Source: Lenisia limosa | Taxonomy: Eukaryota > Breviatea | Assembly (NCBI GenBank): GCA_001655205.1 | Contig: LPNZ01006761.1 | Coordinates: 1-27,024 of the forward strand | Length of the DNA: 27,024 bases | Reading direction: 5' to 3' | Part shown: positions 10,897 through 21,019 of the stretch, one piece after another | Numbering within the stretch: the stretch's first letter is position 1 | Layout: every line of letters starts with the position of its first letter | The notes under the pieces: model-generated | Seen by the model: the letters and a program-made list of their open reading frames with translations, nothing else | Databases searched by the model: none | Told to the model about the DNA's origin: nothing | Made by a program: the position numbers and the translations under genes

Positions 10897-11721
10897 TTAA
10901 CGCTAAAATAGTGAGAATTGTTAAAAATGGGTTTGCATGATGAATTTTGCACATAGTAGCTTACGTTAGACTTGGCGACACGCTCAAGTTCGTCCTTCTT
11001 CTTAATGGCGTAAGAAGAGGGAGAGCCGCGAGAAGCGTGGATGAGCTCATCAGCGAGGCACTCGGAGATGGTCTTGACTGAACGGAAAGCAGCCTGACGG
11101 GCACCAGCAGTGAGGAGGGCGATAGCCTGAATCATGAGGGGAAAACAAACATAGATAAAAAAAACCCATAAATGTACTCACAAAATGCTGAAAATCACCC
11201 AAAAACACACCTGGTTGACGCGACGGAGGGGAGAAACATCAACAGCCTGACGACGGGCAACACCGGCACCACCAACACGGGTGGAGTCTTCGCGAGCACC
11301 AGAGTTGGCAATAGCATCAACAACAACCTGGAGGGGGTTGGCATCGGTGGTAAGGTAGATGATCTCGAAAGCGTGCTCGACGATCTTCATGGCCATGAGC
11401 TTCTTGCCTAAATAGGTTATTTAAACATGTTAAAAACAAAACAAACCGTTGTTGCGGCCGTGCATCATAAGAGAGTTGGTAAGACGCTCAACAATGGGGC
11501 AGTTAGCCTTGCGGAAACGCTTAGCGGCATAACGGCCAGCGGTGTGGGGAAGGTAGGTGGCAGAGGAAGTCTTGACAGCCATGTAGTCAACAAGAGACAT
11601 GTCCTCAACAGTGATGTCGTCATGAGACCTGATACATTAGCCATGATCCGCATAAGTCTTCAGGTACATACCACTTGTTGAAAAGCTTGATGGAGGATTC
11701 AACTTCGGCGTGTTCAGCCAT
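10897..11721 (-). CDS. RPS5: Cytosolic 40S ribosomal protein S5 (uS7)
   Basis: Five exons (11721-11672, 11628-11447, 11407-11211, 11126-10965, 10902-10897) sum to 597 nt, encoding 198 residues, close to the roughly 200 of other eukaryotic uS7 proteins. The protein starts [17 protein letters not shown] and carries the diagnostic blocks [58 protein letters not shown] and the C-terminal [17 protein letters not shown]. uS7 binds the 3' major domain of 18S rRNA in the head of the small subunit, at the mRNA exit and E-site side. The last coding exon is only 6 nt (CGT TAA), preceded by a CTATTTTAG acceptor, and supplies the conserved final Arg and the stop. It is divergently arranged with the coiled-coil gene starting at 12001. 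Confidence 0.97.
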
Positions 11722-11734
11722 TTTGGTTATTCCA

Positions 11735-11774
11735 CTAAAAAAGTTACAATAAACACACAAATAAAAATAAATAC
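11735..11774 (-). other. Probable 5'UTR intron of RPS5
   Basis: On the minus strand GTATTT (from 11774) runs to a T-rich tract ending TTTTTTAG (11735), 13 nt before the ATG. The 40-nt length matches the coding introns of this gene (39-84 nt). Introns just upstream of the start codon are common in ribosomal protein genes. No transcript evidence is available. Confidence 0.5.
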
Positions 11775-12000
11775 CTTAGGCAAGAACTAAAGAGGAACTC
11801 AAAATAAAAAAAAAATGAATAAAAAGCAAAGAAAGTTCAGTTCACTTATGAACTGAACTAGTTTTAATTTCGTAAATATTTTGGTTTCCTTTTTGATAAA
11901 TCACAATACCTTTCTTTTATGAGATACTATTGACTCTAAAAATACTTTGAGACATATTGGGTCTACATCACAGTATAGCACAACAGCATTGTTTGTCAAA
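11775..12000. promoter_or_regulatory. Divergent intergenic/promoter region between RPS5 and the coiled-coil gene
   Basis: AT-rich spacer separating two divergently transcribed genes (start codons 11721 and 12001). It must contain both transcription start regions. No motif could be assigned with confidence; a TTCAGTTCACTTATGAACTGAA-like inverted repeat lies at about 11836-11857. Confidence 0.4.
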
Positions 12001-14975
12001 ATGGAAACTGAGGATCTAAACCAAGAGTACCAAGACGCAAATCAGCTTGAAGAGGCGTTGAATCTTGTAGATACACTTCAAGATGATAATGATCAGCTTT
12101 TCCAGGAAAATGCCCGTCTCAAAAAGCTGCTTGAAGAATCTCAAGAGGAGGTAAGTTAAGGTTTATTTTCAATTCCTGCCTCGTGATTTGGACGATAAGT
12201 GTTTAGAATTGTCTAGATTATACATTTTAACCCTCTAGGTCAAGTATCTAACAAACTTCAACTCCAACAGAGATGCGGAATATGAGGTTTGAATGGTTTA
12301 TTTGCCTTTAAATAAAGTTAAAACCTGTTTTTATGTGTGAAATCAATTTACAACTTCTCCAGACTCTCAGTTGTATAACGTAATAGCCTATCTCTTCAGC
12401 TTTGTACCTCCCAAGGTTCTATATTTGCTGCAGTTATTTAAATGGCGTTATTAGTTCCATGTTTGCCTTGTTTTTTGTCTTCTCCCATACTTCTCTTCAA
12501 CTGATCTTTTATGCAAACCAGGATGCCACAAGAAGAATTGACAGCTTGATGGGAGAGACAAAAAATTTGAAAAAGTTCGCTAAGTATAATGAAAGGATAA
12601 CACAAAATACGATTGGATAATTTTCATGGTTCTAGGACTCTGAATGATGAGCGCTCCATTGCTGAACAGACAATTAATAATTTGATTTCTCAAAATGATG
12701 AAAGTAAGCGACTCGTCTCTCCTAATATTTTGCTAATATGCTCTAATAGTGATTAAACTGTAGATGGCACTTACCTCGTTTTTAGCCATAAAGATCCAAC
12801 AAATCCAAAATCAAGGACAAAACTTAACAAGTACATACAACGAGGCAGCTGAGCAGCGAATTTCTGAATTAGAAAATGATGTTCAAAAACTCAAGTCAAG
12901 AGGCCAGGTATGGGTAAAAATGCTAAAAACTACAGAATACGAAATTTATATCTCTATGTTTTTCCAAAATGTGTGTGTGATTGGAAAATTTAGGCACTTT
13001 TGGCTGAACACAAGAAAGCCCTTAAGGTTGTTGAAGCACAGCAAACAAGGATTGCAAACCAGGAGAACCAACTCTCTGCTGCACTCGCAAAATGGTATTT
13101 GAGGGTTAGAAAGCAGTGAAGTTAGGAGAGTAGTTTCATCATTGATTGATTATTTATTCCTTGTTATTGATAGGACTCACATATAGTAGTACATTTTTGT
13201 GTTTCTAATAATTTCAGCGAAGCAGTCAAGGCTATTGAAGATACCAACAGGGAGCTTAGAGAGCAAACGGTCACCTTAAAGTTGGTTGAGACCATTTGCA
13301 CTATAACAAATATTGTACATACGCATTACTTTTCTCAATTGGCCTCGAATTACATTAATGATATCGTGGACGGCTTTGGCTTGATATCCTCTTAATTTCT
13401 CTTTTTTTTGTATTGCTAAAGTTTTTGATTTATTTTGTAACACTTTAGATCACAGATCAAAGAATTGGAGAGTGTGGTCACCACTGCCGCTCCTTCTGCC
13501 GCCCTCCCTGATAACATTTGGGATGAAGGTGGGGAATGTCAACGATTCAAAAGTGAAATATTGAAATTTCCAAATGTTTGAACACTTTTACTCTCCAGTG
13601 GATAATGAGCGACAAACGGCAGTTAATGCCCTTGGTCACTTGCAAAAGGACCATGAAAGTCTCCAGGCCGAGCACGACCAAAGTATGGCAAAACAGGTGG
13701 GCGGCTGTTCTTTTTTTTTTTTTAGTAGCAACACAATGCATAAATTTAATTCTCGGGAAACACATAATTCAAAGTTGTATTACCGAAATGACTGGGCTTA
13801 GAACGCAATTAAGAAGAAAAGCAAACGCAAGATTGGCCTTCTTCAAGCTCAAATTCAGACTATGTCAACCACAGTTTGAGGAGCACTTCAAGATACTAAC
13901 GATTATCGCCCAATTTTCTTCTAAATCACAATTGTTTTACCCCTTAGAGCGTATTCTCGGCTACTGCTGGTGAGACAGTGACTGAGTGCTACTTGGAAGC
14001 CCAGCAGCTCAGAGATCTGGTTGGTACTATTGTGACTTGGAGTAATATCCTTTTTGGATATCGTTTTGATATTCTTAGATTGGAGTGATCCAGTCTATAA
14101 TGCATCGATATTTCTCGAGAATCCGACAAGCAAGGAACATGGTTGGCGGATCCCTGTGCAGGGCTATTGGACGTGATATGTAGAGATGGAAAATAAAGGT
14201 AGTAGTATCTTGAAAAACCGTCCACACTATGCTTATCATATTGGACAATAGTATATGATATAATATTTATTCACCCCATCATTTGCTATAACTCTAGACA
14301 CACAACTTTCTGCGTGCCTCCCCAGCATGGGAACTGTATTGGAAAGGGATTTTTTTTATGTTTGGAATGTCTCACTTTTTCAGGATTGTGTGGACTCTGA
14401 AACGCAACAATTTGAGGGTTGGGAGGAGGAGGGAGGGGGGTTGGTTTAACAGTGTGACTCTTAAGCCGAATTCAGCAATATAATTGTACAATAAATATCA
14501 ATTACCCAAAGTCCCACCACTGCTTTGTGTCATAATATTACAAATGTGCTTTATTTTTGGTTTATTCTTTTTTCAGCCCCTTCTTTCACTTTGTAGCTTC
14601 TCTGTCATCCACACTCAACAAATCACATTTAATGAGAAGGCAACAAGGAATGTGGAGATGATCATGTCAAACAAGGACTATTTGGTAAGTTTGGTTTAAA
14701 ACTGATGTTCCGTTCTGACAACTCAGTTTTCCCATCGTGTCGATCAAAGTACCAGCTTTCAGGTCTTTATCTATTCAGAAAATTGATTTAATTTGTTTCG
14801 TTTTTTTTTTGATATTATTTTGAAATGAATGTATTCCCTTTTTACAAAGTGAATGAAGCTAAAAGTATCAATGTATCATGGTAAACATTTTCATAATGTA
14901 CATCTTTGGTAACAAATATACAGGTCACAATAGTGTGAGATTTACAGTTCTCTACTGTAGGCCTTGAAGGCCTAA
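12001..14975 (+). CDS. 364-residue coiled-coil protein, unidentified
   Basis: Fourteen exons in consistent phase (12001-12150, 12239-12286, 12522-12583, 12636-12703, 12786-12907, 12994-13094, 13218-13280, 13449-13528, 13599-13696, 13802-13873, 13948-14019, 14384-14439, 14597-14684, 14961-14975) total 1095 nt. The product is acidic and Gln/Glu/Lys-rich with long heptad-like stretches, such as LVDTLQDDNDQLFQENARLK, ALLAEHKKALKVVEAQQTRI and LGHLQKDHESLQAEHDQ, broken by a linker with TTAAPSAALPDNIWDE and a basic KKKSKRK patch. No catalytic or named domain is recognised; a scaffold, tether or cytoskeletal role would be a guess. Exon 12 ends in a G-rich stretch whose donor (14440) is less certain. 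The last exon is 15 nt (ALKA-stop) and overlaps the 3' end of the opposite-strand gene. Confidence 0.72.
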
Positions 14976-15526
14976 AAGGAAAGTCTGTGGGAGCTGCTGG
15001 AGGAAGGAGGTAATTTGCTTTGACATTGAATCGCGCTCCTTCTTCTCACTTGAAAGTGAGTGAAATTAGAGTATGCTAATGAATTTCTATCATTCTCAAC
15101 AAGGCAACAACCCCTGCATACTTCTCAAGAAGCTCCTGGTAATTTGGAATACATTCCTTCTGAATTTTGTTGTAAAGGTCAGCATGTTCCTTCTGCAGCT
15201 TACTTATTTCATCAGCAAAGGCTTGGAAACGTTGTGAAATGTCCTGCTGGAGCTCTGAAGGAAATGAAACAGGTAACCGAAAATACGAGAAATTTTACGG
15301 CTCAAAAAATATACTTAATGTCATCAAGTATAATTCCGGGAAGAATGAAATGAAAGAAGAGCAAAGGTGCGAGATCAAGGAGCAAACTTTTGATAGGGTC
15401 TATCAAAATCGCTGCCGAGGTTTCCTCATCGAATTCTGGAGCAGGTTTACCTTCCTCAAAGTATCCTTCTTCGCGATACTGTCCATAATCCTCTTCAACA
15501 TATTCACTGGAGCCATTATACGACAT
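14952..15526 (-). CDS. Small coiled-coil protein of 101 residues, unidentified
   Basis: Three exons, 15526-15451, 15254-15122 and 15048-14952, total 306 nt with matching phases. The N-terminus is acidic and Tyr-rich (MSYNGSSEYVEEDYGQYREE). It is followed by a helical, coiled-coil-like segment (ISKLQKEHADLYNKIQKE, NYQELLENEKKERDSMSKQ) and a short hydrophobic end, FLQQLPQTFLLGLQGLQ. The first intron removes a hydrophobic read-through that would otherwise extend exon 1. Length and architecture recall small subunits of tethering or motor complexes, but no family is recognised. Its last codons lie antisense to the last exon of the 364-residue coiled-coil gene. The third acceptor (TTTCAAG) is weak, so the C-terminal exon is the least certain part. 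Confidence 0.58.
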
Positions 15527-15623
15527 TTTGATGCTTTGATCTAGTTGCTAATATTTAAAAACAGCGAACAAAGCATTAAATTAATAAAACTATAAGCCTG
15601 ATGCGAATTTTCTGTCACAGTGG
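15527..15623. promoter_or_regulatory. Short divergent promoter region
   Basis: About 97 nt, AT-rich, separate the minus-strand start codon (15526) from the earliest plausible plus-strand start (15624). If both starts are right, the two genes share a compact bidirectional promoter. No specific element identified. Confidence 0.35.
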
Positions 15624-18600
15624 ATGGAGATAATTATTAATTTTGCAGTTCAACACCACAATCCAAAAAGAGGGGAGCAAAACTGCAAAACTGGTGCGAG
15701 AGTTACTGTGTTATTGTTGTTGTTGGTACAATTATAGACAGATTACAGACATGAGCTGAGCAGAAGAATGCGATTAGTGCGCCTAATTTTCTAATGGTCT
15801 CTTCTAACACTTCCCAGGAGCCAGACAAGATCTATGAGGAGCTACCAAGCTGCCCCGAGCCTGTGATTCTGACATATGTCTTCCCTCGACCTACTGACCT
15901 TCGAGGACGAACATCACATAATTTGGTTGGTGGGGATTATTTTTAAGAATGAAGGCTTCTGACAATCTGGATAGATCTTGTTAATTTGAAATTGGAAGGC
16001 TCCTTTGCCCAGTCTGCTTTTTATCTGATAACCCCTTCATCGATTGATTGGCGCGCTCTTTTTTTCTCTCTTTCTGTTTGAAATGAAGAAATGAAACCTG
16101 AGACTGTGGCGAAATGTCATCTTCATCTTTTTTCAAAGTATTTCTGGCAAACAAAGTAGAGTGTAGACCAAGAATGTTGATGGACTGGGTTTCTGATGAA
16201 AGTGAAATATCCACATTACTGTTCTTTTTTTTTTTTTNNNNNNNNNNNNNNNNNNNNNNNNNNNNNNNNNNNNNNNNNNNNNNNNNNNNNNNNNNNNNNN
16301 NNNNNNNNNNNNNNNNNNNNCCTCACCTCAGAATCGTCTCAATACCCAGCTGAGGGTATATGGCATGTTCTCGGAAAATGGGCTGACCAACAACACTTTG
16401 GCCATGCCGATAGCTCAGAATGTCTCGAATCTCATTTCAGAGTCACAAATATCGCAGCCGCCGGATAACCTCTATGTCATGCGGCGGAGCCAGGAAGACG
16501 TCAATCAATATGGTCCAACTATCGGTCCAATGTTGAACCCTAGTAGGTGGATCTATCCCAATTATCAATGACTGCGTGGAAAATACCAGGGCTACTTGTG
16601 ATGATAGAGTATGTTTGATCTGATCCCATACATTTACCCCTCCCCCAGCACAACCCATGCCAGGTTACTCTATACCTGCCTTCTCTACTCCAAATCAGCC
16701 CGTTCCGATGGAAATGAGCCCACAGCCGCAGAACACGATGCCTTTACAGGCTCCACCGCCTCAAAATACCCCGTCTTCCACAACTAAAATTCCAGCAAAT
16801 GTTCACTCTGCTGTTCCCCCGAAGGCCATCCAGAACCCTATTGATCCAACAGCCGCGTCGGCTGTCCCAGCTTCATCCGTCAATCTAAACAATGCTAACC
16901 TGGTAGTTGGGGTGACTCATTGTTGTTTTCTTATTGCATTGGATATTAAGAGGTGCACTTTCTTTATTATTTTCCAAATATGATGTATCTGTAGTGTATA
17001 ATAGCAAAATGAGCTGAGATTTTTATGGAGAAAAACAACTTGTGTATTAGTACTTAACAAAAGTACTCCATTAATTTAATCCAGGGCAACAATTATACCA
17101 ATGCGCAAGCCCAAGTATTTCCGCAGGTTATTCCAGCTGAGTTCCACCCAAGGTATGTAAAAAAAACTGTGTGCCTTATTGATGTCAGATTCAAAAGCTA
17201 CTCTTTACGGGAATTATGTATGGAGCTTGAGGCCCAACAGGATGATCGTGAAGGTATGTATAGGTCATCTTTCCCCAACAAAAGAACAATCTAATAATGT
17301 ATTTAGAGCATGAAGGACCAAATGAAGTTATGGGTTTCACTCTTGCACCCCCTCCTCGGCTTTCTTACTTAGCTCAAAAGAATGACGAAGACCAAGACAA
17401 AGGAATTGAAGAAAGTACAGAAGAAGAAGCGGGAACCACAACACACGTGAGCAAGTGGAGGATTTTCTGCTTTTACTCATATTAGCTGTGTGTGTTTAAC
17501 CTTATTTAGAATGAAGCAAATGAAGAAAAAAGAGACGTTCCTCAAGGTATTAACGTACCCAGTTTCTTTGACTAGTATGTCCTTCCTTACAACATATAGA
17601 TGAAGACGCCAGTCCCGTTGATTCGCCAATGGATTCTAGCCTCGATGATGAATTGGAACAGGTGGTTCTACCTACTGGTGAAGATCCTGAAAGTGTCGGT
17701 TCAATGTGGGTGATTGCCAATATTGGCTTCTTTTGCTCAAATTTTTTGTTTAGTCTTTCGATTGTGCCCTGCAATTAGATTACGACGTCTTCCAACGCAT
17801 TTTCTTTTGAAGTATTTTGCCTGATAATATAAGGGTCTTGCCAGACTTCGACATAGATGCTGATGGCATCGCACGGTCCATCTTGACCAGTGTCTCTAAT
17901 AATGGTTGGAAGATGGTGTTCTTTCTCTCTTTCTTTGGGCTTTTTTTTTTTATGAAAGATTGGGTACTACATTTTCTTTTTGTCGTAACCAACGTGGATG
18001 CGATATAATTCTTACCAAAGAGTCTATTTGGAGGGACATAAGTGATGCTTGCGTGAAGGAATTCATAGCAATTGACACCATAGAGCGCCAAGAATCTCTG
18101 CGAACAATTGTCAAACCTTCCATCTCAGTAAACCCCGCGGTCATGCCTGATACCGAACCGGTCACTCAGTTTGAGGTGAGGGGGGGGGGGGTCACAGAAC
18201 TGTATCCGAGGATGTTAATATTGTCGTAGTGCTCCCGAGTTTTTTGAACGTAATGTTATCATCGCAATTATCGGAACATAACTGAGAGTGGGAAGTGCTC
18301 ATAGATCTAGACGGTTGTACCACCGTCAGCTCCACATATTCCTTTGAACACCCTTCCTGCAGATCTTTTTGAGAGTTATACGGTAGCACCATCGACACAT
18401 GTGCCAGGTAGGGTTTATTCTGTGTACAACCCACAATTTCTCACTGTTTTAGCAAACAGAAAGAGAGGATCACGAGCAAGAGCGTATGTGGCTGGCTGTT
18501 GTGTACATTCAATAAAGTGATTGTTTTTCATCGAATTTCTTCTTTCCCCTTCTATTGACATTCTTGTAGCAAGCAAATCAATGACCTCACACCACAAGAA

Positions 18601-19080
18601 ACTGTTGAAGAGGGACGGAACAAGATTGTGTGGTCGGAGGTGGCCAATTCAATGATGCCTCTTGCTGTCAACGGAAGGTATTGTTTTGGAGAGGGTAAAT
18701 TTGTTGTTACGACATCTTAAGATAAGTTATTGTGAAAATTTATGCTCTAGGCATGCACGGGTCATTGAATCTCGAAGGGAGAAAAGGGCACTCTGGGCTG
18801 AGCAAGGGGGTCGTTCATTCATCAAAATCAGACAGGTTCGGTGATAATAGACTGCTATGATGACAGTGAAAACCCTGTTCTTCAGAGTCATTTTCATTTT
18901 TTATATTTTAGGATTTCCTCTACCACAAGTCTAACCTTACCCGAGATCGAGCAGGGAAGTTCTTAAGGAAGAAGAAAAATAGGTGGGTATCCCCCCTCTC
19001 ACATATCATGTTAGATGTCCATGAGCAATAAGATACGATGATATTCCCAATTGAACCCTCGCTGACCACCCTATAGGTAA
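15624..19080 (+). CDS. Large unidentified protein: Pro/Gln-rich middle, acidic stretch, basic C-terminus
   Basis: At least 17 exons are proposed. The start exon 15624-15701 (MEIIINFAVQHHNPKRG) is tentative; 15818-15925 and 16332-16542 onward are well supported by splice sites and phase. Later exons are 16649-16902, 17085-17152, 17189-17253, 17307-17446, 17510-17546, 17600-17705, 17813-17904, 18021-18175, 18374-18407, 18453-18483, 18570-18677, 18751-18835, 18912-18982 and 19077-19080. Segments include EPDKIYEELPSCPEPVILTY, a Pro/Gln/Met-rich linker (PVPMEMSPQPQNTMPLQAPP), a Glu/Asp-rich stretch, LPDFDIDADGIARSILTSV, and a basic tail with ARVIESRREKRALWAEQ and GKFLRKKKNR. A gap (16238-16320) may hide an exon. 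No domain was recognised; the composition would suit a nuclear or RNA-associated regulator, but that is inference. Exon 12 and its acceptor are uncertain. Confidence 0.6.
16238..16320. other. Assembly gap (83 N) after a T run
   Basis: Preceded by 13 T. It lies in the intron, or a lost exon, between the 15818 and 16332 exons of the large unidentified gene. Confidence 0.99.
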
Positions 19081-19361
19081 TATTTGTTCAGTATGGTAGG
19101 GGAATTGCAGTTTTCCGGATGGTTAATTATTTGGTGTTTCTTGTTTGTTGTTTCTTGTCTATTTAAATGTATTTTTTGTACAATAGAACACAACTTGATT
19201 CTCAACGTTAAATATTAATATCATATTTTCTCAGACTTTTTGTATAGAGCCATCCTTTTGGAATGATAAAATATCGTAGGCGTAGATTGGGGATCAAAAG
19301 AAAGATGAACAGGGTGATTCAAACACTTAAATTCGCATATTGAAGTCAAATAGACCAGCTT
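19081..19361. other. Intergenic between convergent genes
   Basis: About 280 nt, AT-rich, holding the 3'UTRs of the plus-strand large gene and the minus-strand ChaC gene. No ORF with splice support is seen. Confidence 0.6.
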
Positions 19362-21019
19362 CTACTGGTCCAGCTTTCGAACCAACATTGTCAAGTCTCT
19401 GATGTGATTGTCCAAGGACTCTTTTTCAACAAGCGCATCATCTAATATGTGAGCTAATTTAATACGAAGGTATTATCGTATCATAAAACAAAAAAAAAAA
19501 GAACATTTCATAACTATTTATCTGTCTGGTTGCCCAAATACGCAGTTGATAGAGGTACTCCTTGTTGGCACCTGAAGGTCCAACTGATTCGAAAATTTGT
19601 TGCGCAATATCTGGTAAGGGTCTTTCTCCAAGGTACTCCTCGTTCTCCTCAGTGGCTCGGTAAACAAGGGCAGCTGTGGTTGTGAGATATGCAAGTGCCA
19701 TAATCAGATCCAAAAATGATCCTGAAAACCTGATTATTTTTCATCAGACAATCTGAAAGTCAAGCTCTTTAGGAAAGTCCAGCTAATGAGGCTACATTTA
19801 ATGGAGCATCCCATAAGAAGAGAATACTAACTTTGAACTGGAGAAGCGCCATCATCAAAATGCACTGTCACCTCATCTCGACTGTACCCCCCCTAACAAG
19901 TGAAGATGTATAGATAAGACCCAAAGTCCTATTATCAATACAATGAGAATTGTAACAATAAAAATGGAGTAAATGATTGTATCTGACCAAATTTCTCCAC
20001 TTGTTTACCTTTTCTCTGAAATCAAGGTAATCAAGCACGGCTGGTGCTTCTTCATCAGAGACTCCATACACCTTCCCATAGACTTTCTATAAGTTCATCA
20101 ATTTCAATAAGCCCCCAACATAGTGTTTCCCTACGGGTAGCACTGAGAAACAAAAAAGAGTGTCAAGTCGAAGTTGTCAAACCAGTTCATACCCTCATGT
20201 TTTCAAGATATAATTATCTCCATCCCAGCATACTTTCAAGGATTACATTATATGATATACAATAGCATATATGTCCCGCTAAACCCNNNNNNNNNNNNNN
20301 NNNNNNNNNNNNNNNNNNNNNNNNNNNNNNNNNNNNNNNNNNNNNNNNNNNNNNNNNNNNNNNNNNNNNNNNNNNNNNNNNNNNNNNNNNNNNNNNNNNN
20401 NNNNNNNNNNNNNNNNNNNNNNNNNNNNNNNNNNNNNNNNNNNNNNNNNNNTAAGGTAAAAACATATCTGCACAATAACCCAAGTAGTCTACCTGAGCAA
20501 ATGCGGACTTGAATGTTGAATAAAAACTATTTCACCTCGCAATTACACCCTTGAACACGTCTATCTCACATACATGTTCGTCATTCGTTTTGAGAAGGGT
20601 GACAACACGTCCTGGACTTCCAGGAACTCCACGATGGTCAGTAGACCCTTGGTAAAACAGCCTGAACGATAAAAAAAAATAATGCCCTCAGCCACGTCGT
20701 GTTCATATATTGTTTCTGATTTACCTGAGGAAAACAGAAAACAATATGATCTATAAAACAAGGTAGACGCTGGACTCATACTATGTACCATGTATTGAGC
20801 GCTGTCGCTCTCTATCTGCATAAAATGGACACTCCCACCTTTGAAATCCAGTAATATACCCCCATTTGCTTTCAATAAACCTAAAACAGTAAAATAGCAC
20901 AAAGTGTAAAAATGAATATCAGAATTCAGTGAAAAGTACACTTTTCAAACACAAAAAACCCACGGTATCTGTTCACTGGGCCTCCAAACCAGGCTCCCAT
21001 ATCCGAAAATCCAAAGCAT
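19362..21019 (-). CDS. CHAC2: ChaC-type glutathione-specific gamma-glutamylcyclotransferase
   Basis: Seven exons (21019-20964, 20880-20839, 20661-20574, 20086-20009, 19892-19832, 19721-19542, 19441-19362) total 585 nt, giving 194 residues; human CHAC2 has 184. The protein opens [16 protein letters not shown], with the substrate-binding YGSL motif, then [63 protein letters not shown] and [13 protein letters not shown]. Glu87 in FREKGGY aligns with the catalytic Glu83 of CHAC2. The enzyme cleaves glutathione in the cytosol to 5-oxoproline and Cys-Gly. All catalytic blocks are present, so it should be active. The third intron contains the assembly gap at 20287, but the exons on both sides join in phase and give a normal family sequence, so no coding sequence need be missing. 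Confidence 0.95.
20287..20451. other. Assembly gap (165 N) within a ChaC intron
   Basis: The gap is inside the intron between ChaC exons 3 and 4 (20573-20087). Flanking exons are in phase 0 on both sides. Confidence 0.99.

Noticed and set aside
15302-15526. Read-through of the small coiled-coil gene into a hydrophobic, membrane-like tail
   Set aside because: A GTAAAC donor at 15450 followed by a CCTTCAG acceptor gives a phase-matched coiled-coil continuation; the tail is intron translation.
20087-20138. [14 protein letters not shown] peptide as a further ChaC exon
   Set aside because: It resembles the CWG motif of ChaC, but its frame does not join the neighbours, and [13 protein letters not shown] already provides this segment.
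20561-20941. 126-residue minus-strand ORF as an independent gene
   Set aside because: It merges two ChaC exons and the intron between them; only the spliced parts match the ChaC family.
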